Shown piece after piece: positions 52,367 to 61,378 of a stretch of 64,000 bases of DNA. The position numbers and the translations under genes were made by a program. Within the stretch, counting starts at the first letter, position 1. Every line of letters begins with the position of its first letter. Below the pieces are notes generated by a model. That model did no database searches. It was not told the DNA's origin and worked only from the letters and a program-made list of their open reading frames with translations. The stretch comes from Zasmidium citrigriseum (lineage: Eukaryota > Ascomycota > Dothideomycetes > Mycosphaerellales > Mycosphaerellaceae): assembly GCA_002786025.1 (NCBI GenBank), contig NHNW01000003.1:124001-188000 (forward strand). Direction: 5' to 3'.

Positions 52367-53209
52367 CTAAGCACGGTCATCAGCGGCAGCCTCGACCACA
52401 CATTCGTCCCCATCCTTGCCATCGAGGCCGTTGTCCGGTTGAGCTGAAGCCGTCGTACGACTACTCTCGCTCGACGAAGATGAACTTGAGGAGGCCGATC
52501 TCGAGAACGAAGACACAGATGAAGGCCCGCCGGATCTGGATCCCTCCGAACTGCTTGAACCATTTGCCCGAGCCCGGGAGGAATATCTTGTATTGGATCC
52601 TATCACCACGTTACGGTCAACGTTTGGATTCTCTCTAGTCGCCCAGCCTGTCTTGTAGGCGTGTCCTTGCGATCGCTTCCAGGACTCATCCCTCCTCCCG
52701 TTGAAAGAGAAGACAACGATTGGCTCTGCGGCGTTGGACGGAATAGGTTCAATCAGAATGGCCTTCGCACCGAGAAGACTTTCAGCCCTGAGATTGTACA
52801 CAGCGTCGTCCTGAGAGGCTATGAATCTGTTTTCCGATGACGGCCGGAACTTGTCGTGGATCCACTGTGGCAAGGCGGTGGTCTCGGTGTCGAATTTCTC
52901 TTCGGATTGAGTCACTTCGTTTACAGGCCGTCTAATATGCCGGTCATAGTCGACAAGGGCTGAGTGCTTGACAATCGGGATCTCAAGCACCTGCTCGCGG
53001 CGAACATCTCGCAAGGCCTTCTTCAACCGTTGGATCTCCCTGTCTTCATTGACTCCGGCGCCTTTGGCTCTGGGCTGGACGAGATAGTACAGGCCGAAAA
53101 CAATCAGTGCTGGAACAACTATCCGGAGACTGCAGAGGTCGAAGCAGGTTTGTACAACCTTTTCCAAGTAAACGATCAAGAGCGCGCTGATGAGTTCTTT
53201 GAGATCCAT
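52367..53209 (-). CDS. Orphan membrane-anchored protein with Ser-rich tail (paralog A)
   Basis: 280 aa, single exon. One hydrophobic segment lies near residues 28-45 (RIVVPALIVFGLYYLVQ). A basic coiled-coil-like stretch (EDREIQRLKKALRDVRREQV) and a folded-looking middle (KAILIEPIPSNAAEPIVVFS) follow. Then comes the motif NPNVDRNVVIGSNTRYSSRA, a Ser/Gly run and an acidic end. The IGSN(S/T)xY motif and the Ser-rich tail with DGKDGD/EGKGND ends are shared with the next minus-strand gene, so the two are probably diverged tandem paralogs. No named family recognised. Confidence 0.65.
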   Translation of the reverse strand: MDLKELISALLIVYLEKVVQTCFDLCSLRIVVPALIVFGLYYLVQPRAKGAGVNEDREIQRLKKALRDVRREQVLEIPIVKHSALVDYDRHIRRPVNEVTQSEEKFDTETTALPQWIHDKFRPSSENRFIASQDDAVYNLRAESLLGAKAILIEPIPSNAAEPIVVFSFNGRRDESWKRSQGHAYKTGWATRENPNVDRNVVIGSNTRYSSRARANGSSSSEGSRSGGPSSVSSFSRSASSSSSSSSESSRTTASAQPDNGLDGKDGDECVVEAAADDRA

Positions 53210-53681
53210 GAGCTAAGGCAAAGTCGATTGATCGAATTTGTGTGAGGATACACAGTGACGAGCCTCCACATAGAGTTCTTTTAATGTACCACCAGCGGAT
53301 CTCGTTGCCCTATATCTCGTTCATCTCATCGGCTGCTCCGTTGGATCTCGAATCGAAGGCACCATGGTGATCAAGTCCGATCTCAGTCTGATCAATCTCT
53401 GAAGCTGACGTTGTGAACAAAGACATACGCATACACAACTCAAAGTTCACTACAGCACATCGCCCTTTCCGCAAATCCGGCTGGGTTGATACGACGGAAA
53501 CCTGACAGTACTCCACGTTGCCTTACCACGGATGCAAAACACGCGACATGGAAGAGTGGCCTTACGATCGAATGAGTGACTATTGCGCTTTTCTTGGATC
53601 TAGAGCATTAGTGCTATTCAGAACGGGTCACACTACGAAGAGCCAGAAGCTAAATACATTTTCAGGCCAATTTGTCTGTGT
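53210..53681. other. Intergenic region
   Basis: About 470 bp between the two paralogs; no additional signal seen. Confidence 0.45.
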
Positions 53682-54419
53682 TCAGGTTCCATTGCCGGCT
53701 CCCTGGTCCTTGTTTGCCTTGCTATCATTGCCCTTGCCCTCATCCGATTCGGCAGCCTTAGACTTCTCTTTCTTGCTGCTGCTGCTACAGCTACTCGTGT
53801 CCGAGCGGGAGCTGGAGCTAGCGGACGACGGACTGGGTGGCGATGAACCACCACCCTCGCCATCGTCAGAACCAGAGTCACTTCCATTACCTTGGCCCTG
53901 ACGCCCATACACGCTATTGGAGCCGATGGTCACGTCGATATCGTGATACGGATTTTCTGCACTTCCAAAGCCCGTGTCTTCTGCTCTCTTCTGCTCTTCT
54001 TTGTATTGCCTCTCCCTATTGTGATTTGACTTGTTGCCAAAGGACACGAGGGGAAGGCCATCGAGAATGTACGACATGGCCTTTTCGGAGCTCAGATAAT
54101 CGATGAACAAGTTCCAGTCCTCATCATGTTCGATATCACCGCCGGACGCAATCAACCCGCAGAGCAGAAGCTTGCCAATGACCGGACCCAGAAGGGTAGG
54201 CAAGAGTCTCGTGCCTGCGGCAAGAAGCTCATCCAGGAGCTCATCCTTCCCGTGGGCCTCCTTCGTACCAGGCAGTGGCTCGAACATCACGTGTTTCTGG
54301 TACGCCTCGTTGAACGAAGCATCTTGAGCAGCTTGTCTCAGACGGCGGATCTCACGTTGCTGTTTTCCAATCGTGATCTCCATCTCTGCGGTTGCCACGA
54401 TGAGTTCTGACAAAGACAT
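53682..54419 (-). CDS. Orphan acidic protein with Ser-rich tail (paralog B)
   Basis: 245 aa from the ATG at 54419 (MSLSELIVATAEMEITIGKQ); an ATG 48 nt upstream is possible. There is an N-terminal coiled coil (GKQQREIRRLRQAAQDASFN) and a hydrophobic patch (RLLPTLLGPVIGKLLLCGLI). The motif NPYHDIDVTIGSNSVYGRQG matches the partner gene, followed by a Gly/Ser/Asp run, a poly-Ser block and a Lys/Glu/Asp tail. Relative to paralog A the membrane segment and coiled coil are in swapped order, so the relationship rests on the C-terminal half. Function unknown. Confidence 0.65.
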   Translation of the reverse strand: MSLSELIVATAEMEITIGKQQREIRRLRQAAQDASFNEAYQKHVMFEPLPGTKEAHGKDELLDELLAAGTRLLPTLLGPVIGKLLLCGLIASGGDIEHDEDWNLFIDYLSSEKAMSYILDGLPLVSFGNKSNHNRERQYKEEQKRAEDTGFGSAENPYHDIDVTIGSNSVYGRQGQGNGSDSGSDDGEGGGSSPPSPSSASSSSRSDTSSCSSSSKKEKSKAAESDEGKGNDSKANKDQGAGNGT

Positions 54420-54681
54420 TATGTTGCTTGGTGTGGTTGGTAAGATCGATTCTGTGTGAGGGTACATCCAAAAGCTACTTCCATTGGTCTTCTTTATGTG
54501 ACGAACGTACGAGATACGATACTGCTACACCTTTTCCGATCTCATTGATCGATCGATCAGAGATCCCCAGATTGATGTGTGAACTCTCATTGCCTGCAAA
54601 TCTCAGCCTTTGATCGATCACTCCTGATCTGCTTCAGTCCATCTCTCCACTGACAAATGCCCTCACAAACATCACCTCTCT

Positions 54682-54882
54682 CTAACACTCCTCTGTCCCA
54701 TAGTCCTGCCTATGATACCTCCTCGGTGCCCTCTCTAGCGCCGCAATTAGCGCATCCGTCTCCCTATCGCTCGGCCGATTGGAACAGCAGAACGCATTGA
54801 CGACAAAGCCAAAGGCAAGAACACCTCCAACCATGCCTGCACCGATGAAAAAGCCGAGGGTGATGTATTCGGTGTACTTCAT
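54682..54882 (-). CDS. Small single-helix membrane protein, 66 aa
   Basis: A short open frame: MKYTEYITLGFFIGAGMVGG, then VLAFGFVVNAFCCSNRPSDR. One glycine-rich membrane helix with a di-cysteine at its cytosolic edge (possible palmitoylation) is followed by a charged tail ending DYGTEEC. It is intronless. Composition and location in a run of small membrane-protein genes on the same strand support it; there is no family match. Confidence 0.55.
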   Translation of the reverse strand: MKYTEYITLGFFIGAGMVGGVLAFGFVVNAFCCSNRPSDRETDALIAALERAPRRYHRQDYGTEEC

Positions 54883-55102
54883 GATCGGGAAAACTGGATG
54901 TAGGGAGAGGTCGTGAATAGAGCTGAAAAGGGTACTCAGGGGCTTGGTTTATACGACAAGGGGTTTCGTTTGCCTCATCTTGCTATTGCTCTTTGCCGTA
55001 TCGACCAAACATCTAGAAGCCACTCCACATTATACGATTGAACAATCCATCTCATCTCAAAGTCCTCACTATGCTGTCAACCACTAACTGTCATGGCCCC
55101 GT

Positions 55103-55366
55103 CTAGTACGCAAAAACATACGACGCCTCCTCATCCTCCTTCCTCGGAATCTTCGAAATCATCTTATCCTCTGGCAACCTCACAATCCGACTCTCAGGTT
55201 CCAAATATCGATGATTCAGAATCCACCTCTGCATTCGTTTGACTTCATCGTCGAGGAGTTTGGTGCGGGTTTCGTGGTCATCGAGCTTGCGGCCGATAGT
55301 CCAGAACCCAGTGAACAAGAGAGCGGTCAACACGAGGAGAGCCAACAGTGTGACGAAGGCGAGCAT
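55103..55366 (-). CDS. Small single-helix membrane protein with coiled coil, 87 aa
   Basis: I start at the ATG at 55366: MLAFVTLLALLVLTALLFTG, then FWTIGRKLDDHETRTKLLDD. The upstream in-frame ATG at 55465 gives an implausible extension. The N-terminal helix is followed by an acidic/basic coiled-coil segment (KLLDDEVKRMQRWI) and a basic tail ending EASYVFAY. It resembles the layout of the neighbouring small protein. Function unknown. Confidence 0.55.
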   Translation of the reverse strand: MLAFVTLLALLVLTALLFTGFWTIGRKLDDHETRTKLLDDEVKRMQRWILNHRYLEPESRIVRLPEDKMISKIPRKEDEEASYVFAY

Positions 55367-55479
55367 TTCTAACTGAGAATGGTGCTGGCGAGGCGGATGA
55401 CCCCAAAAGTGGGTCTGATGATTTGAAACAACAAGTATGCAGCTAGATCGTAGTACGCACTCCATCTCATCTCATCTCA

Positions 55480-58116
55480 TCAGCCCAGAGCGATCTTCCC
55501 CATCTTGATATTCCCACCGCTCATCTCGATAGCCGCCCCCTTCGCGTTCGAATCAAAGCTCAAAGCCAAAGTCATCGTCTCCTTCGGAAACAGAGTCACA
55601 TAGTTGTCCTCCCACATCACAGGCGTGATATCCTGTCCCTTGCCATCCACAAGATTCAATCGGATGAAGAAAGCCGGGATGTCGGATTGGTTCTCCAACG
55701 TCACGGTGTAGCCTGCCCCTGATCGTTTGGTTGTGGTTTTGACGGACGCTGGCTTCATATGTTGGAGCGCGGAGTAGTCGACGAAGTCGGTCACGGGTGT
55801 GTAGTACCATGTTGAATCGTCCCAGGCCATCTTGTCGTTGTCGGGGGTGAGCCAGTAGACGTTTCGACTCAGTGTCGTGCCTTTGGTGTCCTTGAGCATC
55901 AGGCGCAGGAAGGCGACGTCTTTGATCTTCTGGATGCCAGGAACTTGAGCCACCTCTTTGCTGACATTCGGTTCAGCATTCGTCTTGACCTGCTTCTTCG
56001 CAATGGTCTTCCCATCCATACCAACCAGCTCCATCTCGATCGTCCTCGCCCCAGTGCCATCCAGAGAACGATTGATCAAATAGATCGTTCGGTTCTGATA
56101 ATTATAAGCCACATGCTCCTTTCGACATCCAACTTTCGTCCCAAAATACGATCCAGCAGGGTGCAGATAGTAATCAAACTGATTCCAGTGCAGACTCGGC
56201 CAAGCATTGTTCAGCATCCAATAGATTGCCCCCGTGGCAGGTCGTTCGGCGTTCCACTTCGCAGCATAGCCTTCATACTCAGCCCTCGTCGCCTCGTAGT
56301 CCATCATCTGTGCTTTCAGGAGATAGTCTTCCAGACTTCTCGGATCGCCGTATCTTGCGTAGAGAGCTTTGTTGTAGATTGTCCGGTTGTTGAATGAAGA
56401 CTCTCCGCGACTCATATGGTAGAGCTGTTTATTCGGGCTCTGCCACAGATCATCAATATCCGCCGCGCTCAGGAACTTCTGGAGACTTCCCTTCTCTGGT
56501 GTTCCTACCCCAGCTCCCAACTCACTCCCAAATCCGAAGGCGGCGCCGAGCTGGTCTCCGTACCAGTAATTCGGGGGCACCCAATCGTAAGGTCCATCCA
56601 TCTTAAATCCACTCGGCGGGAGAATGCCCTCAGGATACCCTCTCTTCGCGGCACTGGCAATGATCGGTACGTCCCAGTCTCCGGCTCTCAAGGTATCGAC
56701 GTACATCTTCGCGGCTCGTTGGTTGGGCCAGTAGTCACTGCCGACGAGATATGCCAGCATGCTGGCATGGCCTTGCAGGGCGCCGACTTCGTATTTCATG
56801 CTCTGCCCTGCAGTCATGTAGTCGTTTTCATTCCATAGCGGCGCGTCCGTGACATCGTCGTTGTACTTCCACGCTTCCCATTTGTCGCAGCACTCCCAGC
56901 CGGGCATGACCATCAGACCGATGCGGTCGCAGATATCGTAGAGTTCGGGATGCTCGAGCTTGCCTTCGAGACGGATGGTGTTCATGCCCATGTCTAGAAC
57001 ATACTGTGCTTGCTGTGCGAACTTGGCGGGATCCCAGCGGAGGAAGATGTCAGAGGAGTAGCCTCCGCCGAGGACTTGGAAGGGTCTTCCGTTGAGTGTG
57101 AACATTGTGTCGTTGTGAGAGTTGACCTGCGAGGTAACACTACGAATGCCAAATGTGCGTGGTGCTGATTGATCGGAGACGGTATTGGCAACGTGGGCCG
57201 TAAGTTGGACTGTATAGAGCGGTTGCGAACCCCATTGCTTCGGCCACCAAGTCTTCGGACTCTGAATCGTGGCCGGCATAGAGATAGTCTTCTTCGCCGC
57301 AGGACCCAAGGAGAACTTCTGGGACATTGTAGCCACAGTCTTGCCATCATCATCTTTGACCACGGCTGACAGGACACCTTCCACAGTCTTCTCCTCCAGA
57401 TTCCACAACTCATTCTTGACCGTGGCCTTCACAGAACTCACACCCGGCGCCTTGAAATCCGTAATAGCCCTCGTAGGACCCAGCGCCACAGATCCTGTCT
57501 GCCTCACGCTAACCTCTCTCCAGACACCAGTACCATTATCCGGCGGGTAAGGATTCCAGTCGACAAATCCCAGAGCAAAGTCCAAATTGTAATCCGTCCG
57601 ATAGGCTTTGATTGCAAGAGCATTCTGCTTTGCAATCATATTTGTAACGTCGTAGTTCCGGCCTCCATAAGCTCCGGCTTGGACGGTTTTGTTCACCACC
57701 ATGCGACCATTGAGCCATATGTCTGCTTTTGAAGTGATGCCGTTCGTTTGGAGGATGTAGTGCTTTCCCTTCCCAGGCTGAAGAGCAAATTCCTGTCGAT
57801 AGAGCCATGGTACCGCGAAGTCCGATGAGTCGACCTTCTTTTCCAAGTTAGTGGAGTAGAACAACTCGTCTGCATTGTACACGCCCGCGTCGACTAGTCC
57901 GCCCATGACAGTTCCTTTCGAGCCGATATGGTGCCATGATGAAGAGTCGAAATCCGGCTTCGACACTGCGCTCAAATCTTTAGACGCTTTGGCCGTAGAT
58001 TGAAGGTCCCAACCCGGAATCGCTGCATTCTGTCCAGGCGAAGAAACGAGTGCTGGCGTGCCATAAGCAGCTGTGCTTGTTACGAAGCTTAGTACTGCGA
58101 ACTTGAGTAGTTCCAT
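55480..58116 (-). CDS. Exo-beta-D-glucosaminidase, glycoside hydrolase family 2
   Basis: 878 aa, single exon, with a signal peptide (MELLKFAVLSFVTSTAAYGT). The GH2 order is visible: an N-terminal sugar-binding sandwich (WLYRQEFALQPGKGKHYILQ...DIWLNGRMVVNKTVQAGAYG), an immunoglobulin-like domain, and the catalytic barrel. The general acid is expected in MLAYLVGSDYWPNQ and the nucleophile Glu in FGFGSELGAGVGTPE. C-terminal sandwich domains follow. The sequence is typical of fungal CsxA/GlsA enzymes that release glucosamine from chitosan ends. Length is close to the family's roughly 850-900 aa. Secreted; likely role in chitosan turnover. Confidence 0.94.
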   Translation of the reverse strand: MELLKFAVLSFVTSTAAYGTPALVSSPGQNAAIPGWDLQSTAKASKDLSAVSKPDFDSSSWHHIGSKGTVMGGLVDAGVYNADELFYSTNLEKKVDSSDFAVPWLYRQEFALQPGKGKHYILQTNGITSKADIWLNGRMVVNKTVQAGAYGGRNYDVTNMIAKQNALAIKAYRTDYNLDFALGFVDWNPYPPDNGTGVWREVSVRQTGSVALGPTRAITDFKAPGVSSVKATVKNELWNLEEKTVEGVLSAVVKDDDGKTVATMSQKFSLGPAAKKTISMPATIQSPKTWWPKQWGSQPLYTVQLTAHVANTVSDQSAPRTFGIRSVTSQVNSHNDTMFTLNGRPFQVLGGGYSSDIFLRWDPAKFAQQAQYVLDMGMNTIRLEGKLEHPELYDICDRIGLMVMPGWECCDKWEAWKYNDDVTDAPLWNENDYMTAGQSMKYEVGALQGHASMLAYLVGSDYWPNQRAAKMYVDTLRAGDWDVPIIASAAKRGYPEGILPPSGFKMDGPYDWVPPNYWYGDQLGAAFGFGSELGAGVGTPEKGSLQKFLSAADIDDLWQSPNKQLYHMSRGESSFNNRTIYNKALYARYGDPRSLEDYLLKAQMMDYEATRAEYEGYAAKWNAERPATGAIYWMLNNAWPSLHWNQFDYYLHPAGSYFGTKVGCRKEHVAYNYQNRTIYLINRSLDGTGARTIEMELVGMDGKTIAKKQVKTNAEPNVSKEVAQVPGIQKIKDVAFLRLMLKDTKGTTLSRNVYWLTPDNDKMAWDDSTWYYTPVTDFVDYSALQHMKPASVKTTTKRSGAGYTVTLENQSDIPAFFIRLNLVDGKGQDITPVMWEDNYVTLFPKETMTLALSFDSNAKGAAIEMSGGNIKMGKIALG

Positions 58117-59286
58117 CTTGGCTGGCCAGCGTCAGTGCAAATGAAAAACTTCAGGTGTACTGACCGCAGTATGTTGTCCAATTATGCCCTCTCTTCCAAT
58201 GGCTGGTCGCGGCCACCGGCCAGGCGTCCAATGTTACGGTTGCATCTACTCCGCGTTTGGAAGTTGACAAAGTTACGGGTTCCTGGAAGTGGCTTTAGTT
58301 CCTCACGCGACTTGGTTCCTTCGATATCGCGGCGCATGGCTATCATAACGTAGTATTTGTTCCATCCTGCTCAAAGTGCAGGAATCGCTCAAGAATCGAC
58401 TTCGCAGGATCGCGCGCAAAACGAAATACTCATAATCGTATAGTGCTTCGATGGCATCTTATGCTGGCCCTCTGGATTATTGAAGCGATTCGTAGTCGTG
58501 CTTCACTGGCGAGACTGCGAGACTGGCAGCAACTGTAATATGCTCATTATCTCCCGATCAAGACGATCTTCCGAACCACTGATCCAGCCTTGCGCATGCC
58601 ACGATTTGCCATTGCTGTCGCTTCTAAAGAAGTCAGGTTTTAGGCAAAGCTGACGTGAAGTTCGCAAACCCATGCCAGGGCTCCAGACGAAGTCCGTGCG
58701 TTGATCACGATATGAGTCGGTCTTCCATCCGATGAAGCCAGCTTCCGCCGTAAAGCCGCATTTCGAAGTCCCCATCTGTGTTCAAGTTGAATACGAGCGT
58801 GCGGCTGAGAACGCCGGAAAACAAGGTTTTCCTCCAGATACATGCTGATATTAGAGTCGTTCGTGGTGGTGAAAACGGGTTTCGCAAGTCTTGTGTCGGG
58901 CGAAGGGTAATCGAAATCGAGGCCGTCACTATAGCAAGTCAGTAGCATTAGCAATTCCACATGCCGCGAACAATGTCCTCCCTTTCCTCTTCGTGATTTA
59001 TCCCATCATCACATCAATCTTCACACCACCCACCAATGCTTCCAGACCCCAGCCATTATCCGCCCAATGAGAGATCGAGAGAGTGTCAGGCGTGTGGGAT
59101 AGGAAAACTGTACAAGATCTGCTGAGTCGAGGCTATTGTAGCATGACAGAGCACACGCGCGCTCCCTCTATCGCGTGTCTCTGCAGTATACTTCTCTCGT
59201 TGCTTTTCTCTCTCCCCAGCCACTCCTCGCCGCGCCTCGGCTCTTCTAGCACTAACACCGTGTCCGTGCAACTGAATCGTCTCTTC
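58117..59286. other. Intergenic region
   Basis: About 1.2 kb. A minus-strand frame at 58960-58640 (106 codons) reads somewhat protein-like (TRLAKPVFTTTNDSNISMYL), but has no recognisable domain or splice partners. Not assigned. Confidence 0.4.
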
Positions 59287-59947
59287 TTACGAGGCTTCTG
59301 GGTACATGTGCTCCTTGAGGTTGATGCCAAGCTCTTCCCGTACCGGTTGCAGCTCGCTGAGGTATTCGTCGTATTGGCCCTTGTTCTCCACCTTTGCCTT
59401 GATGCCTGTATTTCATCAGTCACAATTCCGTCTCACCTGCAGTATGATTTGTGCATACCCTCGAATATTCTCACGGCAGTTGGATAGTCATTGACTCTCC
59501 GGGCGGCCCGCAGAGCAGCGGTGATGACGGATGGGGAGGGCACGAGATCGTAGGCGAAGGCGTTGTTGAGGTTACGCTGGAGCTCGAAGACGTCCTGGAC
59601 TTGCTCAAACCCCTTCTCGTATCTGCACACATATATGCGTTAGACATTGATTTGTTCTGAGCTCAAATGGGTCTATCGGCGAGTGATCGGCGGGTTGAGG
59701 CAGTTTGAGCTGATATAGCTGCCGGGGCGCCATTGAGCCGCCGGGGTGGCCTGTCGTACCTTGCAGTAAACTCCTCGAAGCTCTCCTCGTGGTGGTCGTC
59801 TGAGAGTCTCCGGCTGGCGGAGGAGAAGTTGGCAGCGGTGGCCGGGCGGAAGGTCTGGGCCTGGAGGACGCGCACTGGGCGCAGACGGGCGGAGGGCGCG
59901 GAGAAGAAGCTCGCGCGGGCGACGCGAGCCAAAGCGGCGGACGACAT
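59287..59947 (-). CDS. COX6: Cytochrome c oxidase subunit Cox6 (mammalian Va)
   Basis: Exons 59947-59760, 59622-59459 and 59405-59287 give 156 aa. Introns are 137 nt (GTACGA...TCTAACGC...GTGCAG) and 53 nt (GTATGC...ACTGATG...TACAG). An Arg/Ala/Ser-rich presequence (MSSAALARVARASFFSAPSA) is followed by the mature region: EESFEEFTARYEKGFEQVQD, NLNNAFAYDLVPSPSVITAA, LRAARRVNDYPTAVRIFEGI and LGINLKEHMYPEAS. This is a textbook Cox6/Va core. It is a nuclear-encoded subunit on the matrix side of complex IV. The first intron is longer than others in the window. Confidence 0.95.
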
Positions 59948-60758
59948 TGGGAGTGCGGAGCGGAGAAGGGGTGGTGGCGGAGTCGGGTGGTGTGTTGCTT
60001 GCAGAGGCTTCAATGCTCTTCAGTGAGGTCAAGGAGAACCTTGGAAGTCAAGTTCACGCTCTCGGCTTCGGCCGCGCGGAAATTCCCGGCAACCACGAGA
60101 TGAATTTGAAGACGTCGGCGGCTTTCACTTTCGTCGTCCACAACTATTCTACAACATCGATATCGATGACCTACAGGGGCAACATTACTCTGCTCACGTG
60201 TGCGATCATTGTGGTGATGAAATGTTTGAAGGACGCAGAGCTCAAAGAGCTTTGAGCCAATGAAAATTTCCAGAGCTTGAGCTCTCAGCCCAGCATCGAT
60301 ATTGAACGGCAGATCAGGGTGTACGTCGAGCAGATTTATGTGGCTCGCTTCGATGGTTCGCATAAATGTGTGTCACCATATACCGAAGCTTTCTTGTCGT
60401 GTGAGAGAAGCTAGCAGCTCGACAGCAGACTAATAGCTTCAGCACATTTTGTAAGGCTGCAGCTTCGAGGATTGTCGACCTCCCTTGCGTTTTCCTACTC
60501 TCTATGCTATCGATGCTATGCTCGTTGTAATCAAGACACCGTCTCTTGTTGAGATCAGGTTTCGTTACGAGTTGGTGGTGTGAAAGTTAATGCAGCCTTG
60601 TGAAAGCAGGCTGTGGTAATCGTCGAGGAAACGGACCAAGACAACTCAAGAAGCAAAGGCCAACAAGACACTCTTACCGTCATCACATTCCGCCAAGAAA
60701 GGAGGAATGCAAACCAATATAAAAGAAATAGAACCGCCAAGCCTCCAACAAATCAGAA
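59948..60758. other. Intergenic region
   Basis: About 810 bp between the COX6 promoter and the RNA-gene unit starting near 60759. No further gene recognised. Confidence 0.45.
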
Positions 60759-60848
60759 AGGTGTCGGGTTAGCTGAGTGGTTAAGCACCAGCAACTATGA
60801 GTCAACAGAAATCTCTTCATGTGACTCATTCACTTACACAAACGCACG
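60759..60848 (+). other. tRNA-like leader with intact A box, directly 5' of the initiator tRNA
   Basis: The segment starts like the 5' half of a Ser/Leu-type tRNA: GGTGTCGGGTTAGCTGAGTGG, with A box TAGCTGAGTGG at 60770-60780. It lacks a T arm and B box. It also holds a perfect 8-bp hairpin (ATGAGTCA ... TGACTCAT, 60807-60838). It ends exactly at the tRNA-iMet 5' end. In fission yeast tRNA-Ser and tRNA-iMet form a dimeric gene in which the upstream tRNA drives transcription. This could be a decayed version of that arrangement (inference). Confidence 0.45.
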
Positions 60849-61024
60849 AGCTTTGTGGCGCAGGCGAGTAGCCAATGCTCCATTATATCGAGTATAATTC
60901 TAACATCCATCCAGCGGAAGCGCGCCGGGTAAGTTCAGCCTTCTCAGAAGTGTCCTCGAGCATCAATAATAACCATATCAGGCTCATAACCCGGAGGGCA
61001 ACGGATCGAAACCGTTCAAAGCTA
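60849..61024 (+). tRNA. Initiator tRNA-Met(CAT) interrupted by two spliceosomal-type introns
   Basis: The exons are 60849-60863, 60915-60928 (14 nt) and 60982-61024. Joined, they give 72 nt with acceptor AGCTTTG/CAAAGCT (7 of 7), D arm GCGC/GCGC, anticodon arm CCGGG-CTCATAA-CCCGG, and T arm AACGG-ATCGAAA-CCGTT (5 of 5), then A73. Initiator hallmarks are the A1-U72 pair, A54 in ATCGAAA and three G-C pairs beside the anticodon loop. Intron 1 (60864-60914, 51 nt) is CAG/GCGAGT ... TTCTAACATCCATCCAG. Intron 2 (60929-60981, 53 nt) is CGG/GTAAGT ... AATAACCATATCAG. They sit after tRNA positions 15 and 30, not at the canonical 37/38 site. Intron 1 splits the A box; the B box (GGATCGAAACC) is intact. 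A T7 terminator follows. The structure is direct observation; splicing by the spliceosome is inference. Confidence 0.92.
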
Positions 61025-61026
61025 TC

Positions 61027-61033
61027 TTTTTTT
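61027..61033 (+). terminator. Pol III terminator, seven T residues
   Basis: A T7 run starts 2 nt after the last base of the initiator tRNA. This supports transcription of the whole interrupted gene by RNA polymerase III. Confidence 0.8.
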
Positions 61034-61378
61034 GCTCCTTTTGGATCCTTTTGTGACATGGTCGATTGACTCGGCCTCGAGTCCAGATCATTTTTGATCA
61101 CTGAACGCTCTTCGACATGACGGACATTGAGGAGCGATCGTTCGTTTTTGCAAGCCCGTAACATTGTTGATGACAAAATTTGGGAGAATGCAGACCCGAA
61201 GCCAAATCGATCCATTCGATTTTTCGTCAGGTGTTAGGGCCAGGGATCGAAGAAAGATAGAGGCATGGACGACGACCCCAATTTATATATGAGCCAGCAA
61301 GAGCTGACCGGGTGCTGATCCAGACACCGCAAGACTGCTGCAGGACCTCGAAAGTCGGTGTCCAGAATCGATGATTTC
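61034..61378. other. Intergenic region
   Basis: About 345 bp between the tRNA terminator and the stop codon of the Prp3-C-type gene on the opposite strand. Nothing recognised. Confidence 0.5.

Noticed and set aside
58640..58960. 106-codon minus-strand frame
   Set aside because: Somewhat protein-like but without domain, splice partners or a convincing start.
60849..61024. Explanation of the initiator tRNA inserts as canonical tRNA-endonuclease introns
   Set aside because: They are not at 37/38 and carry donor, branch and acceptor signals of mRNA introns; ectopic bulge-helix-bulge introns remain a weaker alternative to be tested.
60849..61024. Initiator tRNA locus as a mere pseudogene
   Set aside because: All four stems pair without a single mismatch after intron removal and a T7 terminator follows; a dead gene would have accumulated changes.
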